Below, in pieces: positions 1-11,109 of a stretch of DNA of 64,000 bases. The notes under the pieces are model-generated. The model ran no database searches. It was not told the origin of the DNA and saw only the letters and a list, made by a program, of their open reading frames with translations. Position numbers and translations under genes: made by a program. Source of the stretch: Desulfamplus sp. (GTDB taxonomy: Bacteria; Desulfobacterota; Desulfobacteria; Desulfobacterales; Desulfobacteraceae). The first letter of the stretch is position 1. The number at the start of each line of letters is the position of its first letter. The stretch lies in NCBI GenBank assembly GCA_015232465.1, contig JADFZO010000002.1, forward strand, positions 20,919-84,918, written 5' to 3'.

Positions 1-1461
1 TTTGCTGGCTCTGATACCCATAGTGTATTTAATGGCAAGAAAAAGAACCATACCAGTACCAAATGCCCAAGCAAATCCAACAGCAATGCCAATTAGCTGT
101 GCCATAAGCACTGTGGAACTAAAAGTTTCAACGCCAAAGAAGGCATAGGCGAGAGTTCCCCAAGCACCACACACACCATGAAGGCTGATACAACCCACAG
201 GATCATCAACTTTAAGAACTCGCTCAATAAAAAGAACGCTGTATATAACAAGAACTCCAGCAACAGCTCCAATTATCATTGCACCCCAAACATTTACAAC
301 ATCAACTGCGGAGCAGATAGCAACCATTCCAGCAAGAAAACCATTTACAGTCATACCAACATCGGGTTTTTTAAATTTTAACCAGACAGTTGTAATTGCA
401 GCAATTCCTCCAGCAGCAGCAGCGATGTTTGTCATAACAGCAATACGGGCAAGGTTGCCATCAAATGTGGTTGTGCTACCAGGGTTAAATCCAAACCAAC
501 CCAACCAGAGAAGAAAACCACCAATAACTGCAAATGGAAGATTATGACCTGGAATAGCCCTTGGGTTACCGTTAGCATCGAATTTACCAATTCTTGGACC
601 AACAACAATAGCGCCAGCCAAAGCGAGCCAGCCTCCAATTGAGTGGACAACAGTTGAGCCAGCAAAATCATAAAAACCAACTCCAAGCACACCCTCAAGC
701 CAGCCATTGCCATCTAAAAGACTGCCCCATGCCCAGCCGCCAAATGTGGGGTAAATAAACCCACAGATAACTATGCTGTATGCAAGATATGATGTAAATT
801 TAATCCTCTCTGCAACACCACCAGAAACGATTGTAGCTGTTGTGGCTGCAAATACGCATTGAAATAGCCAGAAGGTAAATCCCCATTGAGTTGCACTTGT
901 TTTTCCAAGAAAAAACAGCGACTCGTCAGGACCAGCAAACATAATATGAAAACCTATGGCTAAAAAGGCGATTGTGCCGATGCAAAAATCCATGATATTT
1001 TTCATCATTATATTGACCGCATTTTTAGCTCTGGTAAATCCAGACTCCACCATTGCAAACCCAGCCTGCATAATAAAGACTAAAAAGGCTGCAATGCACG
1101 TCCACAAAATATCACCTCTATATTGAAATATCTCCATATCGGTAAGGTATCGCACAATTGATGTTTTAACAGGTTTGCCATCTACTGTAACCTCTATCTC
1201 CTCTTCAATTGGGGTTATTTCATCTCTGTATGCACCAGAGGTTGGAAGCTCTTTTCGTATCTCATCTTGGGTTTTGCCTTGAAATAGAGATTCAGGATAG
1301 GTTGCAATAGCTGTTTGAAGTGCAGTTGCAGCATCATCTGCACAACTATTTGGTACAAAATTGCCCAACCAAAAAAGTGCTATCAATAGCGTAACCACAA
1401 AAGAGCAGATTTTTTTCTTCATAGATTTTGGGTTGATAGATTTAGTAGTTGTTAATTCCAT
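1..1461 (-). CDS. amtB: Ammonium transporter (Amt/MEP/Rh family), 3' end truncated by window edge
   Basis: Reverse-strand translation gives FIMQAGFAMVESGFTRAKN...GGWLALAGAIVVGPRIGKF...HGVCGAWGTLAYAFFG, typical Amt; start ATG at 1461 after a GGAG-type RBS; missing from the ORF track because it runs off the window. Confidence 0.93.
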   Translation of the reverse strand, partial: MELTTTKSINPKSMKKKICSFVVTLLIALFWLGNFVPNSCADDAATALQTAIATYPESLFQGKTQDEIRKELPTSGAYRDEITPIEEEIEVTVDGKPVKTSIVRYLTDMEIFQYRGDILWTCIAAFLVFIMQAGFAMVESGFTRAKNAVNIMMKNIMDFCIGTIAFLAIGFHIMFAGPDESLFFLGKTSATQWGFTFWLFQCVFAATTATIVSGGVAERIKFTSYLAYSIVICGFIYPTFGGWAWGSLLDGNGWLEGVLGVGFYDFAGSTVVHSIGGWLALAGAIVVGPRIGKFDANGNPRAIPGHNLPFAVIGGFLLWLGWFGFNPGSTTTFDGNLARIAVMTNIAAAAGGIAAITTVWLKFKKPDVGMTVNGFLAGMVAICSAVDVVNVWGAMIIGAVAGVLVIYSVLFIERVLKVDDPVGCISLHGVCGAWGTLAYAFFGVETFSSTVLMAQLIGIAVGFAWAFGTGMVLFLAIKYTMGIRASK

Positions 1462-1570
1462 TTTTTTAATCTCCTTCATTAATTTAAGTTAGTTTGGGTT
1501 TAATCTTCCTTAATCTTCTTTTAAATTTTTAAAATTACATGGGTTTAAACTTTTCATTGAAAAATCTCCC

Positions 1571-1589
1571 CTTGCATATAAAATACCAA
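1571..1589 (-). promoter_or_regulatory. Candidate sigma-54 (-24/-12) promoter upstream of amtB
   Basis: Minus strand TTGGTATTTTATATGCAAG: GG and GC separated by 10 nt as in TGGCAC-N5-TTGCA, about 110 bp upstream of the amtB ATG. Confidence 0.4.
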
Positions 1590-1848
1590 ACTAATTCAAA
1601 TGAGATTAAATTATTTTTTTTTTAATATAAAACTTTGATATAAAAAGATTTTAATTTTAAAAATATTAATTAATAATGGCTTAGTAGGATCGAAAATTAA
1701 GAATATTTCAATGAATGAGACAACCTTAATAACAAAAAGGTTTTTTAATTATTATATAATTACTTTTTTGTTATTTTACATAAAAAAGATGGCTTATTGC
1801 TGTATCTAAACAGTTCTGCTAATATGCCTATAAAGTAGGTATTAATTT

Positions 1849-2778
1849 ATGACTAACCCTTTAATAAATCTTAATTTTAAAAAAATGGCTAATTCAACTA
1901 CAATAAATCCAACATTAAATTCACACTCTGTAATGACCAATATTATCAGCCATCTTGACTCGTTAACCCCAAAGGGAAAGATACTTGGTAACTACATCAT
2001 GCAAAATCCAACAAAAGCTGTATTTATGACCATAAAAGAGCTTGCAGAGACCTGTAAAACAAGCGAAGCTACTGTTATCAGATTTATAGATAGCTGTGGA
2101 TATAGAGGCTATAGCGAATTTCAGCAGGCTCTTAAAAGTTTTCTTGATACTGGTCTGACCCTTCTTGATCGTGCTGATCTAAAGGGTATCCAAAAGCCTG
2201 ACATAAATCGGCTAAACCATGTAGTGCTTGAAGAGATGAGCAATCTCCAGCACCTTTACGAATCTATTGATCTAAAAAAGCTCAACGAGATTGTAGATTA
2301 CCTAATGCAAAGTCCAAACGTATATGTTGTAGGCTCAAGACTATCCTACACATTTGCCTACTTTATGGGTTGGTCTTTATCACGCATCAGAAAAGGGACA
2401 ACCATTGTTAAAGGTAGCGACACAACATCTATTGATCAGATTGCAAATGCTCCAGAAAAGAGCCTTATAATAATGGTTGCAACAACAAGATACCCAAATG
2501 AGCTTATAAAACTTGGCAAATTTATACGAAGAGAGGGGCACACTCTGATTTTAATTACAGACAACACCATGTCCCCAATTATTCAGTTTGCAAATTTTTT
2601 TCTTGTAGTTCCTATGAACTCAATCCCATTTATTGGAAACACCTCAAATATGCTCTGTGTTATCAAATATATTGTTCAGGAGTTAGCAAGCAGAATGGGT
2701 GATGATCTAAAGATTCATCAGCAAAAACTTGAGCAGACCTATTTAGAAAACGACATTCTTTTTAATATTTATACATAG
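1849..2778 (+). CDS. MurR/RpiR family transcriptional regulator (HTH + SIS domain)
   Basis: Translation: LTPKGKILGNYIMQNPTKAVFMTIKELAETCKTSEATVIRFIDSCGYRGYSEFQ (RpiR HTH) and a C-terminal SIS-like domain. Confidence 0.88.
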   Translation: MTNPLINLNFKKMANSTTINPTLNSHSVMTNIISHLDSLTPKGKILGNYIMQNPTKAVFMTIKELAETCKTSEATVIRFIDSCGYRGYSEFQQALKSFLDTGLTLLDRADLKGIQKPDINRLNHVVLEEMSNLQHLYESIDLKKLNEIVDYLMQSPNVYVVGSRLSYTFAYFMGWSLSRIRKGTTIVKGSDTTSIDQIANAPEKSLIIMVATTRYPNELIKLGKFIRREGHTLILITDNTMSPIIQFANFFLVVPMNSIPFIGNTSNMLCVIKYIVQELASRMGDDLKIHQQKLEQTYLENDILFNIYT

Positions 2779-2798
2779 AACTTGTAAGGATATAAAAA

Positions 2799-3944
2799 AT
2801 GTTTGGCTCTCAAACAGATCCAACAGATGATAAAGAAACTATAATGGTTGTAGATGATACGCCTGCAAATCTTAAACTCTTGAACAATATGCTTACAAAT
2901 GAAGGATACAGGGTGCTGACCTGCCCTAATGGTGTAACTGCACTAAAGATCGCTACAAACAACTATCCGCCTGATCTTATTCTTCTTGATATTATAATGC
3001 CTGAAATTGATGGATTTGAGGTGTGTAAACAGCTAAAATCTATTGAATCTCTCAAAGAGATTCCAGTTATCTTTATAAGTGCTTTGACAGAGACGACAGA
3101 AAAAATAAGCGCATTTAACTCAGGTGGCGTGGATTATGTAACTAAACCCTTCCACTTTGAGGAAGTTCTTGCCCGTGTAAAGGCTCATTTGGAGATAGTA
3201 AAACAGAAACGTCAATTACGGCAAGCTTACAATAGACTACAAGAGCTTGAACAGATGCGTGATAGTTTGGTGCACATGATAGTCCATGACATGCGATCTC
3301 CTATCATGTCAATTCGTGGTAATCTTGAGCTTACACTTGATGAGTTACTTCCCCCTTCTGCCAATATCTTTATAAATTCAGCTTTAGATTCAACATTAAA
3401 AATTGATAACATGATTGCAACTCTTCTTGATGTTAGTAAGATGGAAGATGGCAAAATGGTGTTAAAACAATCAAATATTGACATTATAAGCCTGATAAAA
3501 GAGGCAATAAAGATGGTTGAGCCTCGAAAAAAGGGGCGACAAATAACAGTTAAATCTCTTAATGAGACAGCGTTATTACCACCAATATTGGCAGATGCAG
3601 GGCTAATTCAGCGTGTTTTGCAAAATCTAATTGATAATGCCATAAAGTTTACCAACAAAGATAGCGGCAAGATTACCATAAGCGTTGAGGTTGTAGGAGA
3701 TGAAGATTTATATGTTTTTGTTGAAGATAATGGAAAAGGGATACCGTTAGAGTATCAAAGTAGGGTGTTTGATAAATTTTTTCAGGTGCAATCTGCTAAA
3801 AAGGCGAGTATCCACTCATCTGGTCTTGGTATGACATTTTGCAAATTGGCAGTTGAGGCACATGAGGGCAAAATTGGATTAAATAGCGAAATGGGCAAAG
3901 GGGCAATTTTCTGGTTTACTCTGCCAATCCATAAGAAAAAATAG
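2799..3944 (+). CDS. Response regulator receiver - sensor histidine kinase hybrid
   Basis: REC motif DLILLDIIMP; H-box HMIVHDMRSPIMSIRGN; N/G boxes NLIDNAIKFT, VEDNGKGIP, SSGLGMTFCK. Confidence 0.9.
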   Translation: MFGSQTDPTDDKETIMVVDDTPANLKLLNNMLTNEGYRVLTCPNGVTALKIATNNYPPDLILLDIIMPEIDGFEVCKQLKSIESLKEIPVIFISALTETTEKISAFNSGGVDYVTKPFHFEEVLARVKAHLEIVKQKRQLRQAYNRLQELEQMRDSLVHMIVHDMRSPIMSIRGNLELTLDELLPPSANIFINSALDSTLKIDNMIATLLDVSKMEDGKMVLKQSNIDIISLIKEAIKMVEPRKKGRQITVKSLNETALLPPILADAGLIQRVLQNLIDNAIKFTNKDSGKITISVEVVGDEDLYVFVEDNGKGIPLEYQSRVFDKFFQVQSAKKASIHSSGLGMTFCKLAVEAHEGKIGLNSEMGKGAIFWFTLPIHKKK

Positions 3945-3963
3945 GAGTTACCTATATTTATTA

Positions 3964-5283
3964 ATGCTTAAGAACCTAACCACAACCTCTATCTTTACCC
4001 CATACTGCAAAATAACCCTTAACAGACAAGGGTCTGATAAATACACAAAGATCAGCTTTCCATTAAAGTATGGCATATTCTCTGAAATTGAGACCTCTGA
4101 TGCAATACTGCAATTTAACCTAAACCACGAGATTATAAGGGCAAAGGGTAAGGATAGAGCATGGATTCAGCCATCTGAGTGGCTCAAACGCTCAATGGGC
4201 AATGATTGGATATACTACTCAACAGGCGGATATACAGGGGTTTTTGAATCTATTGGAGAGTATTATCTTCCAAATCTTCCATACCCCACAAACTCATTAA
4301 TTGGCGGAAAACCACTTAATGAGCCATCTGTTTTAAAAATAGTTCGATCTTGGTATGAGATTATCCAAAAATCGCTTCAGAGCGTTAAAGAGCTTACAGG
4401 CAACCAGAAAAGAGATAGCTCTAATTTTATTGAGTTTCTTGAAAATGCTCTGATAAACACCCCTGAAAATCTTGAGAAAAAAGCAAAATCTCTATTTAAG
4501 ACATCAGGGGGCAGAATTACTGTTATGCCACCAGATGCACGCCATGTTGACTACGACATAATTCCGCTAATAATATCAGATGGTTGTCTATATAAATGCA
4601 AATTTTGCAGAGTAAAATCAGATAAACCCTTTGCAATTAGAGAAAAAAAAGAGATAGACGAGCAGATTTTAAGGCTAAAAGATATTTATAAAAACGATAT
4701 TATAAACTACAACTCAATCTTTCTTGGCGATCACGATGCTTTAAATACAGCCAATCCTTTAAATAAAGATAACACCATAATTGATGCTGCAAATAAGGCA
4801 TACAGCTCTTTTGAGTTTAACAACTCATACATGAAAGGGTGCAATCTATTTATGTTTGGAAGCGTTGACTCTTTTATGAATGCCAATTTTGATCTTTTTA
4901 AATCTCTTAACAGTATGCCCTATCAAACCTACATAAATATTGGTCTTGAGTCAGCAGATCAAGAGACCCTTGATCTGATTGGCAAACCCATAACATCAAA
5001 ACAGGTTGAAGAGGCATTTATGGAGATGCAGAGGCTAAATGAGCTTTTTAGCAATATTGAGATAACAGCAAATTTTATTATGGACGAAAATCTCCCAAAA
5101 GGGCACTATCCATCTTTTTTACGGCTTGTGCGAGAAAAGATTTTAAGAGCTAAGACAAAAGGCACTATCTATCTATCCCCCCTTAGAATTAACAAACCCT
5201 CCCGTGAGGTGCTTTTTGAGTTTAACAGACTTAAAACTTTAAGCCGTCTCCCCACTTTTTTGTATATTATCCAAAGGCTTTAA
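3964..5283 (+). CDS. Radical SAM protein
   Basis: CxxxCxxC motif in ISDGCLYKCKFCRVKSD; NIGLESADQETLDLIGKP typical of radical SAM C-terminal strands. Confidence 0.85.
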   Translation: MLKNLTTTSIFTPYCKITLNRQGSDKYTKISFPLKYGIFSEIETSDAILQFNLNHEIIRAKGKDRAWIQPSEWLKRSMGNDWIYYSTGGYTGVFESIGEYYLPNLPYPTNSLIGGKPLNEPSVLKIVRSWYEIIQKSLQSVKELTGNQKRDSSNFIEFLENALINTPENLEKKAKSLFKTSGGRITVMPPDARHVDYDIIPLIISDGCLYKCKFCRVKSDKPFAIREKKEIDEQILRLKDIYKNDIINYNSIFLGDHDALNTANPLNKDNTIIDAANKAYSSFEFNNSYMKGCNLFMFGSVDSFMNANFDLFKSLNSMPYQTYINIGLESADQETLDLIGKPITSKQVEEAFMEMQRLNELFSNIEITANFIMDENLPKGHYPSFLRLVREKILRAKTKGTIYLSPLRINKPSREVLFEFNRLKTLSRLPTFLYIIQRL

Positions 5284-5320
5284 AAGCTATAATTATCAAC
5301 ATTTTGAGGCATTTAAAATT

Positions 5321-6166
5321 ATGAGCCACACAAAATATAGTTCAGTTCACGGAGGACACAGCGGACAATTTTGCAGCCATGCAAAAGATACGCTTGAAGA
5401 GATAATTTTAAAATATATTGATTTTGGTTTTGATTGGGTTGGAATTACAGAGCACATCTATCCAATTTCAAATGAGTTACGCTATCCAGACGAGATAGAG
5501 GCAAATCTTGATGTAGGCGAGCTTAAAAATAGATTTACAAATTACATTAAAACATGCAGAGAGCTTCAAGAAAAATATAGAGATAAGATCACACTTTTTG
5601 TCGCTTTTGAGACTGAAACTTATGATGGATACAAAGAATTTATTCTTGATGCAATACAAAACTTTAAGCCAGATTATGTGGTTGGCTCTGTTCACCATGT
5701 TGATAATATCTGCATTGATTATTCAAAGGAGCAGTATGATATGGTAGCAGATAGAGTTGGCGGGATTGATAATCTCTACTGCCAATACTTTGATATTCAA
5801 TATGAGATGATTAAAACAATTGAACCCGCTGTTGTTGGGCACTTTGATCTGATAAGAATTTTTGATAAAGATTACCCCAAAAGGTTAAAAAAGCCAGCTA
5901 TTTGGCAGAAAATCGTAAGAAATTTAGAGTTAATAAAAGAGCAAAATTTAATCATGGATTTTAATTTAAGGGCACTTATGAAAGGTGCACAAGAGCCATA
6001 CATATCAGCTCCAATTCTTTTGGAGGCAAAAAAGATGAAAATAGGAGTTGTTACTGGGGACGACTCTCACGGAGTTTGCGATATTGGGGTTAATATGGAA
6101 GATGGGGTTGAGATTTTAAGGGCTATAGGTTTTGATACCAATTTTGTTAGCCCATCTATTTCATAG
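5321..6166 (+). CDS. PHP-domain phosphoesterase, histidinol-phosphatase-like
   Basis: VHGGHSGQFC, GITEHIYP, VGSVHHVDNICIDYS, VVGHFDLIRIF, TGDDSHGV: PHP metal-binding motifs. Confidence 0.85.
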   Translation: MSHTKYSSVHGGHSGQFCSHAKDTLEEIILKYIDFGFDWVGITEHIYPISNELRYPDEIEANLDVGELKNRFTNYIKTCRELQEKYRDKITLFVAFETETYDGYKEFILDAIQNFKPDYVVGSVHHVDNICIDYSKEQYDMVADRVGGIDNLYCQYFDIQYEMIKTIEPAVVGHFDLIRIFDKDYPKRLKKPAIWQKIVRNLELIKEQNLIMDFNLRALMKGAQEPYISAPILLEAKKMKIGVVTGDDSHGVCDIGVNMEDGVEILRAIGFDTNFVSPSIS

Positions 6167-6191
6167 ATATAGTTAAGGAGATTGTTGCAAG

Positions 6192-7043
6192 ATGGTTGGA
6201 AAATTGCTTGAAATGGCATTTATTGAAGATTTAGGGAGCTTTGGGGACATCACAAGTGATGCACTATTTGTTAATAACCAAATAGATACCTACTGGCTTG
6301 TAGCAAAGCAAGATGGTGTGCTGTGCGGTGCTGATATTTTTATCTGCGTATTTAACTACATAGAGCAGCGGTTTGAAAAATCAGGTCAAATATCGCCAAA
6401 ATCTAAAATTGATTTCTATTTTGCAGATGGTGATCTCATAAAAAAGGGTAAAAGAGTTGCCAAAATTGAGGGAGCGATAAACACACTTCTTAAAAGCGAG
6501 CGGGTAGCACTAAACTTTATCGCCCATTTAAGCGGCATCGCTACTGAGGTTAAAAGGTGGATTGATGCAATATCTCACACCAAAACAAAGATATTAGATA
6601 CACGCAAAACCCTTCCCGGTTGGCGAGAGCTTCAAAAGTATGCTGTTAAATGTGGAGGAGGTAATAACCACAGAATGGGTCTTTACGATATGGTTATGAT
6701 AAAAGATAACCACATAGATGGAATTGGAAGCATAACAAAAGCGGTTGATATGGTGCGATCTAAATGGCAAAAACGCTTTAAAATTGAGGTTGAGACCAGA
6801 AACTTAAATGAGGTAAAAGAGGCTCTTGATTCAAATGTTGATATAATTATGCTTGATAATATGGATATTGAGACCATGAAAAAGGCTGTAAAGTTAATTA
6901 ACGGCAGAGTCCCAGCAGAAGCATCTGGAAACATGACTCTTGAGCGGGTAAAAGAGGTTGCAGAAACTGGAGTTGATTATATCTCTGTTGGTGCTTTGAC
7001 TCACAGCGTAAGGGCTTTTGATTTCTCTTTGCGTAAACTTTAA
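6192..7043 (+). CDS. nadC: Nicotinate-nucleotide pyrophosphorylase (carboxylating)
   Basis: ILDTRKTLPGWRELQKYAVKCGGGNNHRMGLYDMVMIKDNHI and VDYISVGALTHSVRAFDFSL are characteristic NadC motifs. Confidence 0.96.
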   Translation: MVGKLLEMAFIEDLGSFGDITSDALFVNNQIDTYWLVAKQDGVLCGADIFICVFNYIEQRFEKSGQISPKSKIDFYFADGDLIKKGKRVAKIEGAINTLLKSERVALNFIAHLSGIATEVKRWIDAISHTKTKILDTRKTLPGWRELQKYAVKCGGGNNHRMGLYDMVMIKDNHIDGIGSITKAVDMVRSKWQKRFKIEVETRNLNEVKEALDSNVDIIMLDNMDIETMKKAVKLINGRVPAEASGNMTLERVKEVAETGVDYISVGALTHSVRAFDFSLRKL

Positions 7044-8921
7044 TTAAACTTCTGTTAAAAAATTTTTAAAACGATCAATCTGCTCTTTGTAGTAATCTTG
7101 TTTATCTTTAGCATTGTTTAAAGCCTCTTGTGCTGCTTTAAGAGCCTCTTTATATAGCCCATTTACAAAGCATGCCTCTGCATAGGTATCAAGAATGTGA
7201 GATGAGATTGCAGCAACTCTATTTTCCTCTAAAGCTATCTTTTCAACATCTACTGCCATTTTGGCAAGTGATAACGCTCTTTTATAATCTTGAAATTTAG
7301 GATCAGGGCATGTGGCATGGAGCCAAGCAAGGTTGTTAAGTGCGTGGCTATTTTGTGGTTCACGCTCAATTGCTAAGTTGTAGTAGGAGATAGCCCTATC
7401 AAATCGCCCTTTATCGTAATAGTAATCTGCTGCTAAAATCAATGTATCAATATTGTGTGGATAGCTTTTAAGCTGCTGAGTTAAAAATTTTTCAGCAAGA
7501 AGCCCATTTATTGTATCTTTTCCATCACCAAAATTAAAATAGTAGCCAACACAGCCCACCATAAAAAGTGCAACCAGATAAATCTGAACCATTGATTTTA
7601 CACGTCTATTGTGCTTTTCTATAAATTCAGGCTTAATTTGACATAAATTTAAAAAATCAACCCGCTCTTTTATGCTGTAATGGTGCCAGTTTGGCTTATC
7701 CCAAGTTTGGCGATTTGTACCTGCAATTTTGTAAAATGTTCGTATAAGTGCAGAGGCATCAAGAAGATAACTATAGACATGAATATCAGCTTGACGCTCA
7801 AAATTTCTCATAAAAAATCCAAATACATATCTAAAATAGATCAAAAAGATCACAATCAACATAAGACTTAGCATAAGTGTAATGCCACTCTCATGGCTAA
7901 TACCAACAAATGAGATCAATTTACCCACTGGCTCTGAGTAATATGCAAGGATAATCAGATCAAAAAATGAGTATAAAGTTGCAATGTATCCTGCAAAAAA
8001 AAGAAGATAAAAGTGGATATGATGCTTCTGTATATGCCCTATCTCATGGGCAATAACAGCATCAAGCTCGTCTGGCTCAAGTCTTTCTACCATTGCTGGG
8101 GTAACTAAAATATAGCGAAATTTTCCTAAAAGCCCCATAACTCCAGCAGTTATCATTGAGCCTCCAAATAGCTCCCATTTTAGTATGTCAGCATATTTAA
8201 GTTTTGCCCGATCACAAAGAGACTCTATTCTTGATCTTACATACCCCTCTTCAAGCGAGGTGCAGCCCCAAATTTTTTGAATTAAAAATGGACCAAAACA
8301 GGCAACAGCAACCATAAATGTAAAAACATAAGATATTTCACCAAAAGGGGTGGCAAGAAAGCCTTTTGGCTGTTTAAATGGGATAAGTTCAATCAGATCA
8401 GCGGTAAAAGAGAGGATAAACCATGGTAAAAGGGCGGGTAGAGAAAATGAGATGTTAGATGTAATAAATTTTCTCTTTGATGAGTAGCCTGTAAAATATC
8501 GGTTATGAATAGCCCATGCAGAGTGCCAAACAATAACAAGATAAAGAAGAAAAACAGATAAAAATATTAAAGCCTCTAAGGTGGGAAATATCTTCAAAAG
8601 TGCTATCTTTTGAAATATCAGATTTAGCCTTAAAAAATAGAGATCACAGGCAAATAGCACAAGTGCAAAAATAGAGAGCCGTGAGATGCTCTTTTCAACA
8701 TGGTGATCTAAATTGGATATAGCATCAGAATTTAAAGCTCGTAGCTCTAACCGCTTAAATGTGAAGCGGCAGACCAGCCAAAAGATAAAAAATAGAGCTA
8801 CTGCTATAGCCAAATTTATCCCAAAAGAGTTATCAGCAAAAGCATCTATATCTGCGACTGGAAACTGGCTTGTTGAGTATAAAATAAGTGCAACAAGAAG
8901 GTATATAAAGTTAGAAAACAT
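7044..8921 (-). CDS. M48-family membrane metallopeptidase with C-terminal TPR repeats
   Basis: HEIGHIQKHH zinc motif (HExxH), several TM segments, TPR-like C-terminus (ILAADYYYDKGRFDRAISYYNLAIEREPQNSHALNNLAWLHAT). Confidence 0.88.
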   Translation of the reverse strand: MFSNFIYLLVALILYSTSQFPVADIDAFADNSFGINLAIAVALFFIFWLVCRFTFKRLELRALNSDAISNLDHHVEKSISRLSIFALVLFACDLYFLRLNLIFQKIALLKIFPTLEALIFLSVFLLYLVIVWHSAWAIHNRYFTGYSSKRKFITSNISFSLPALLPWFILSFTADLIELIPFKQPKGFLATPFGEISYVFTFMVAVACFGPFLIQKIWGCTSLEEGYVRSRIESLCDRAKLKYADILKWELFGGSMITAGVMGLLGKFRYILVTPAMVERLEPDELDAVIAHEIGHIQKHHIHFYLLFFAGYIATLYSFFDLIILAYYSEPVGKLISFVGISHESGITLMLSLMLIVIFLIYFRYVFGFFMRNFERQADIHVYSYLLDASALIRTFYKIAGTNRQTWDKPNWHHYSIKERVDFLNLCQIKPEFIEKHNRRVKSMVQIYLVALFMVGCVGYYFNFGDGKDTINGLLAEKFLTQQLKSYPHNIDTLILAADYYYDKGRFDRAISYYNLAIEREPQNSHALNNLAWLHATCPDPKFQDYKRALSLAKMAVDVEKIALEENRVAAISSHILDTYAEACFVNGLYKEALKAAQEALNNAKDKQDYYKEQIDRFKNFLTEV

Positions 8922-8922
8922 C

Positions 8923-9516
8923 TTAAATTATACCTGTTCGTGCAAATGTTGAGAGCACAATCCACGACTTTACATCAAATTTAACATTAGGGTTTAAAAG
9001 TAGCTCTTTTGCCTCTTCAGAAGATACCATCAAGACTGTAATATCTTCAGAATCTTCACTCCACTCAACAGAGGGTTTTCCTGTGCATAAAAGATAGACC
9101 AAAGAGATAGATTCATCTGTCATGCCAGTTGATGAGTAGATAGTTGGGCTTGTTCTGATAATTTCAACAACTTGAAGACCAGTCTCCTCTTTTAGCTCTC
9201 TTGTAGCTGTCTCTTCAACTGATTCGCCTCTATCCATAAGACCTGCTGGAAATCCATACTGGTAATCTCCAATTGGAACACGAAACTCCTTTATAATCAC
9301 CAGCTTTTGATGCTCTACATGAAATGGAACAATAACTACTGCATTGGGTCTGCTGCTTTGCTCTAAATCGTTATTTTTATTTTTCATAACAGCAGGAGAG
9401 TTTGATCGTGATGCAAATATCCACGATTTAAGGTTACCTATTTTGTCCATATATTTTGTGGAGAATAGATTAAGGTGGCTAAAATATGTCAATTTTTTAA
9501 CTTCTAAAATTTTCAT
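8923..9516 (-). CDS. NUDIX hydrolase
   Basis: Nudix box GLMDRGESVEETATRELKEETGL. Confidence 0.92.
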   Translation of the reverse strand: MKILEVKKLTYFSHLNLFSTKYMDKIGNLKSWIFASRSNSPAVMKNKNNDLEQSSRPNAVVIVPFHVEHQKLVIIKEFRVPIGDYQYGFPAGLMDRGESVEETATRELKEETGLQVVEIIRTSPTIYSSTGMTDESISLVYLLCTGKPSVEWSEDSEDITVLMVSSEEAKELLLNPNVKFDVKSWIVLSTFARTGII

Positions 9517-9534
9517 ACTCTTTTTTTATTCTCC

Positions 9535-11100
9535 TTATGACTCCACATAGTGGCAGCCAATAGATTTTTTATGACGCATAGCTGCATTAACAATAATTGA
9601 AGCATTGACCACTCCGTTTCTAAGCTCAATAATCTGGCGATTGAGTTTTGCACTTTTGTAGAACTTAAAAATTCTGTGGGTATGGTAGTTTAAATCTGCA
9701 TTAGCTCGCTCTAACCCCTTTTTATTACGAACAATTCCAGCATAGTTCCACATGGTAAGTTTGATCAATTTCCAATCTTGATGAAACAGCAGTGGATCAA
9801 ACTCTTCTAAATATTCAGGTGGCTCCCAATCTGGAATATTGTCAAACCGTTTTTGTTTAATCTCACTGAAGTTTAAGGCAATATGATCAGCCGCCTGTTT
9901 TGCCCACATAAGCCCCTCAAGCAAAGAGGTAGAGGCTAAACGATTTGCACCATGAAGACCCGTGCAGCTTGTCTCTCCTATTGCGTAAAGATTTTCAAGA
10001 GTTGATTTGCCAAAAAGATCAACCTTAATTCCTCCGCAAAAGTAGTGGGCTGCTGGAACAACAGGAATTGGCTCTTTTGTTATGTCAATCCCACCTTTTA
10101 GGCATGTGCTATAAACTTTAGAAAATCTCTCTGGAATTGGACGCTCCCCTTTGTAGTGAGATGCAATATCAAGCATCATAAACTCCATGCCACTTTTGCC
10201 CATCTCCTCATAAATACCGCGAGCAACAACATCACGAGGAGCAAGATCGCCAAGCTCTGAGTATGAGTGCATAAAGTGCTTGCCATTGTGGTTGATAAGT
10301 CTTGCACCTTCGCCTCTGAGTGATTCTGATATAAGAAATCTTTTAATATCACGATGAAAAAGAGAGGTTGGGTGAAATTGAACAAATTGACCATTTATAA
10401 TAGATGCTCCAGCCCTATAAGCCATACTCATACCATCGCCAGTTGCAGAGGCTGGATTTGTTGTGTGCTGATAAAGCTCTCCAAGTCCCCCAGTAGCCAA
10501 TATTACACGATGTGCGAAAAATGTCTCAACATGCCTCTGTTGATTGTTAAGAGCATAAAGCCCCATAACTTCGCATGGGCGATATAGCTCTTGTGTGTCT
10601 CTTGATCTGTGGTTGTTGGTTATAAGGTCAATTGTTGTAAAACCCTTTAAAATAGGGAGATTTATCTTTTGAGCATAATCAATAAGAGCCATCTGTATTG
10701 TATCGCCTGTGTGATCTGAGTAGTGCAAAATTCTCCGTTTAGAGTGGGCAGCCTCTTCAGTGTAATCTAATGTACCAGCCAATGTTCTGGTAAAACTGAT
10801 ACCGATTTTATTGATAAGAAAATCAAATACAAGTTCAGGACCCTTATTTGCAAGTAGCTTTACAGCCTCAACGCTGTTATAACCACAGCCTGCTCTTAAA
10901 ATATCAGCCTCAAGCAGATCAGCAGAATCTGTCTCTTCCCATGCAATAATACCGCCTTGAGCATAGTTTGTCGCTGTCTTATCAGCAGAATCCTCTTTAG
11001 TGAGCACAACAGCATTTAGACCATGCTCTTTTAACATAATTGCAGCAGATAGCCCCGCAATCCCTGTTCCAACCACAACTACATCGTAAAAATGTCTCAT
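9535..11100 (-). CDS. nadB: L-aspartate oxidase
   Basis: FAD-binding VVVVGTGIAGLSAAIMLKEHGLNAVVLTK; HPTSLFHR, GEGARLINHNGKHFM, LHGANRLASTSLLEGLMWAKQAA; adjacent to nadA. Confidence 0.95.
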   Translation of the reverse strand: MRHFYDVVVVGTGIAGLSAAIMLKEHGLNAVVLTKEDSADKTATNYAQGGIIAWEETDSADLLEADILRAGCGYNSVEAVKLLANKGPELVFDFLINKIGISFTRTLAGTLDYTEEAAHSKRRILHYSDHTGDTIQMALIDYAQKINLPILKGFTTIDLITNNHRSRDTQELYRPCEVMGLYALNNQQRHVETFFAHRVILATGGLGELYQHTTNPASATGDGMSMAYRAGASIINGQFVQFHPTSLFHRDIKRFLISESLRGEGARLINHNGKHFMHSYSELGDLAPRDVVARGIYEEMGKSGMEFMMLDIASHYKGERPIPERFSKVYSTCLKGGIDITKEPIPVVPAAHYFCGGIKVDLFGKSTLENLYAIGETSCTGLHGANRLASTSLLEGLMWAKQAADHIALNFSEIKQKRFDNIPDWEPPEYLEEFDPLLFHQDWKLIKLTMWNYAGIVRNKKGLERANADLNYHTHRIFKFYKSAKLNRQIIELRNGVVNASIIVNAAMRHKKSIGCHYVES

Positions 11101-11109
11101 ATTTTGACC

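Noticed and set aside
178-713. ORFs 178..381 (+) and 432..713 (-) as genes
   Set aside because: Both lie within the amtB frame region on other frames/strand; the continuous Amt translation explains the sequence
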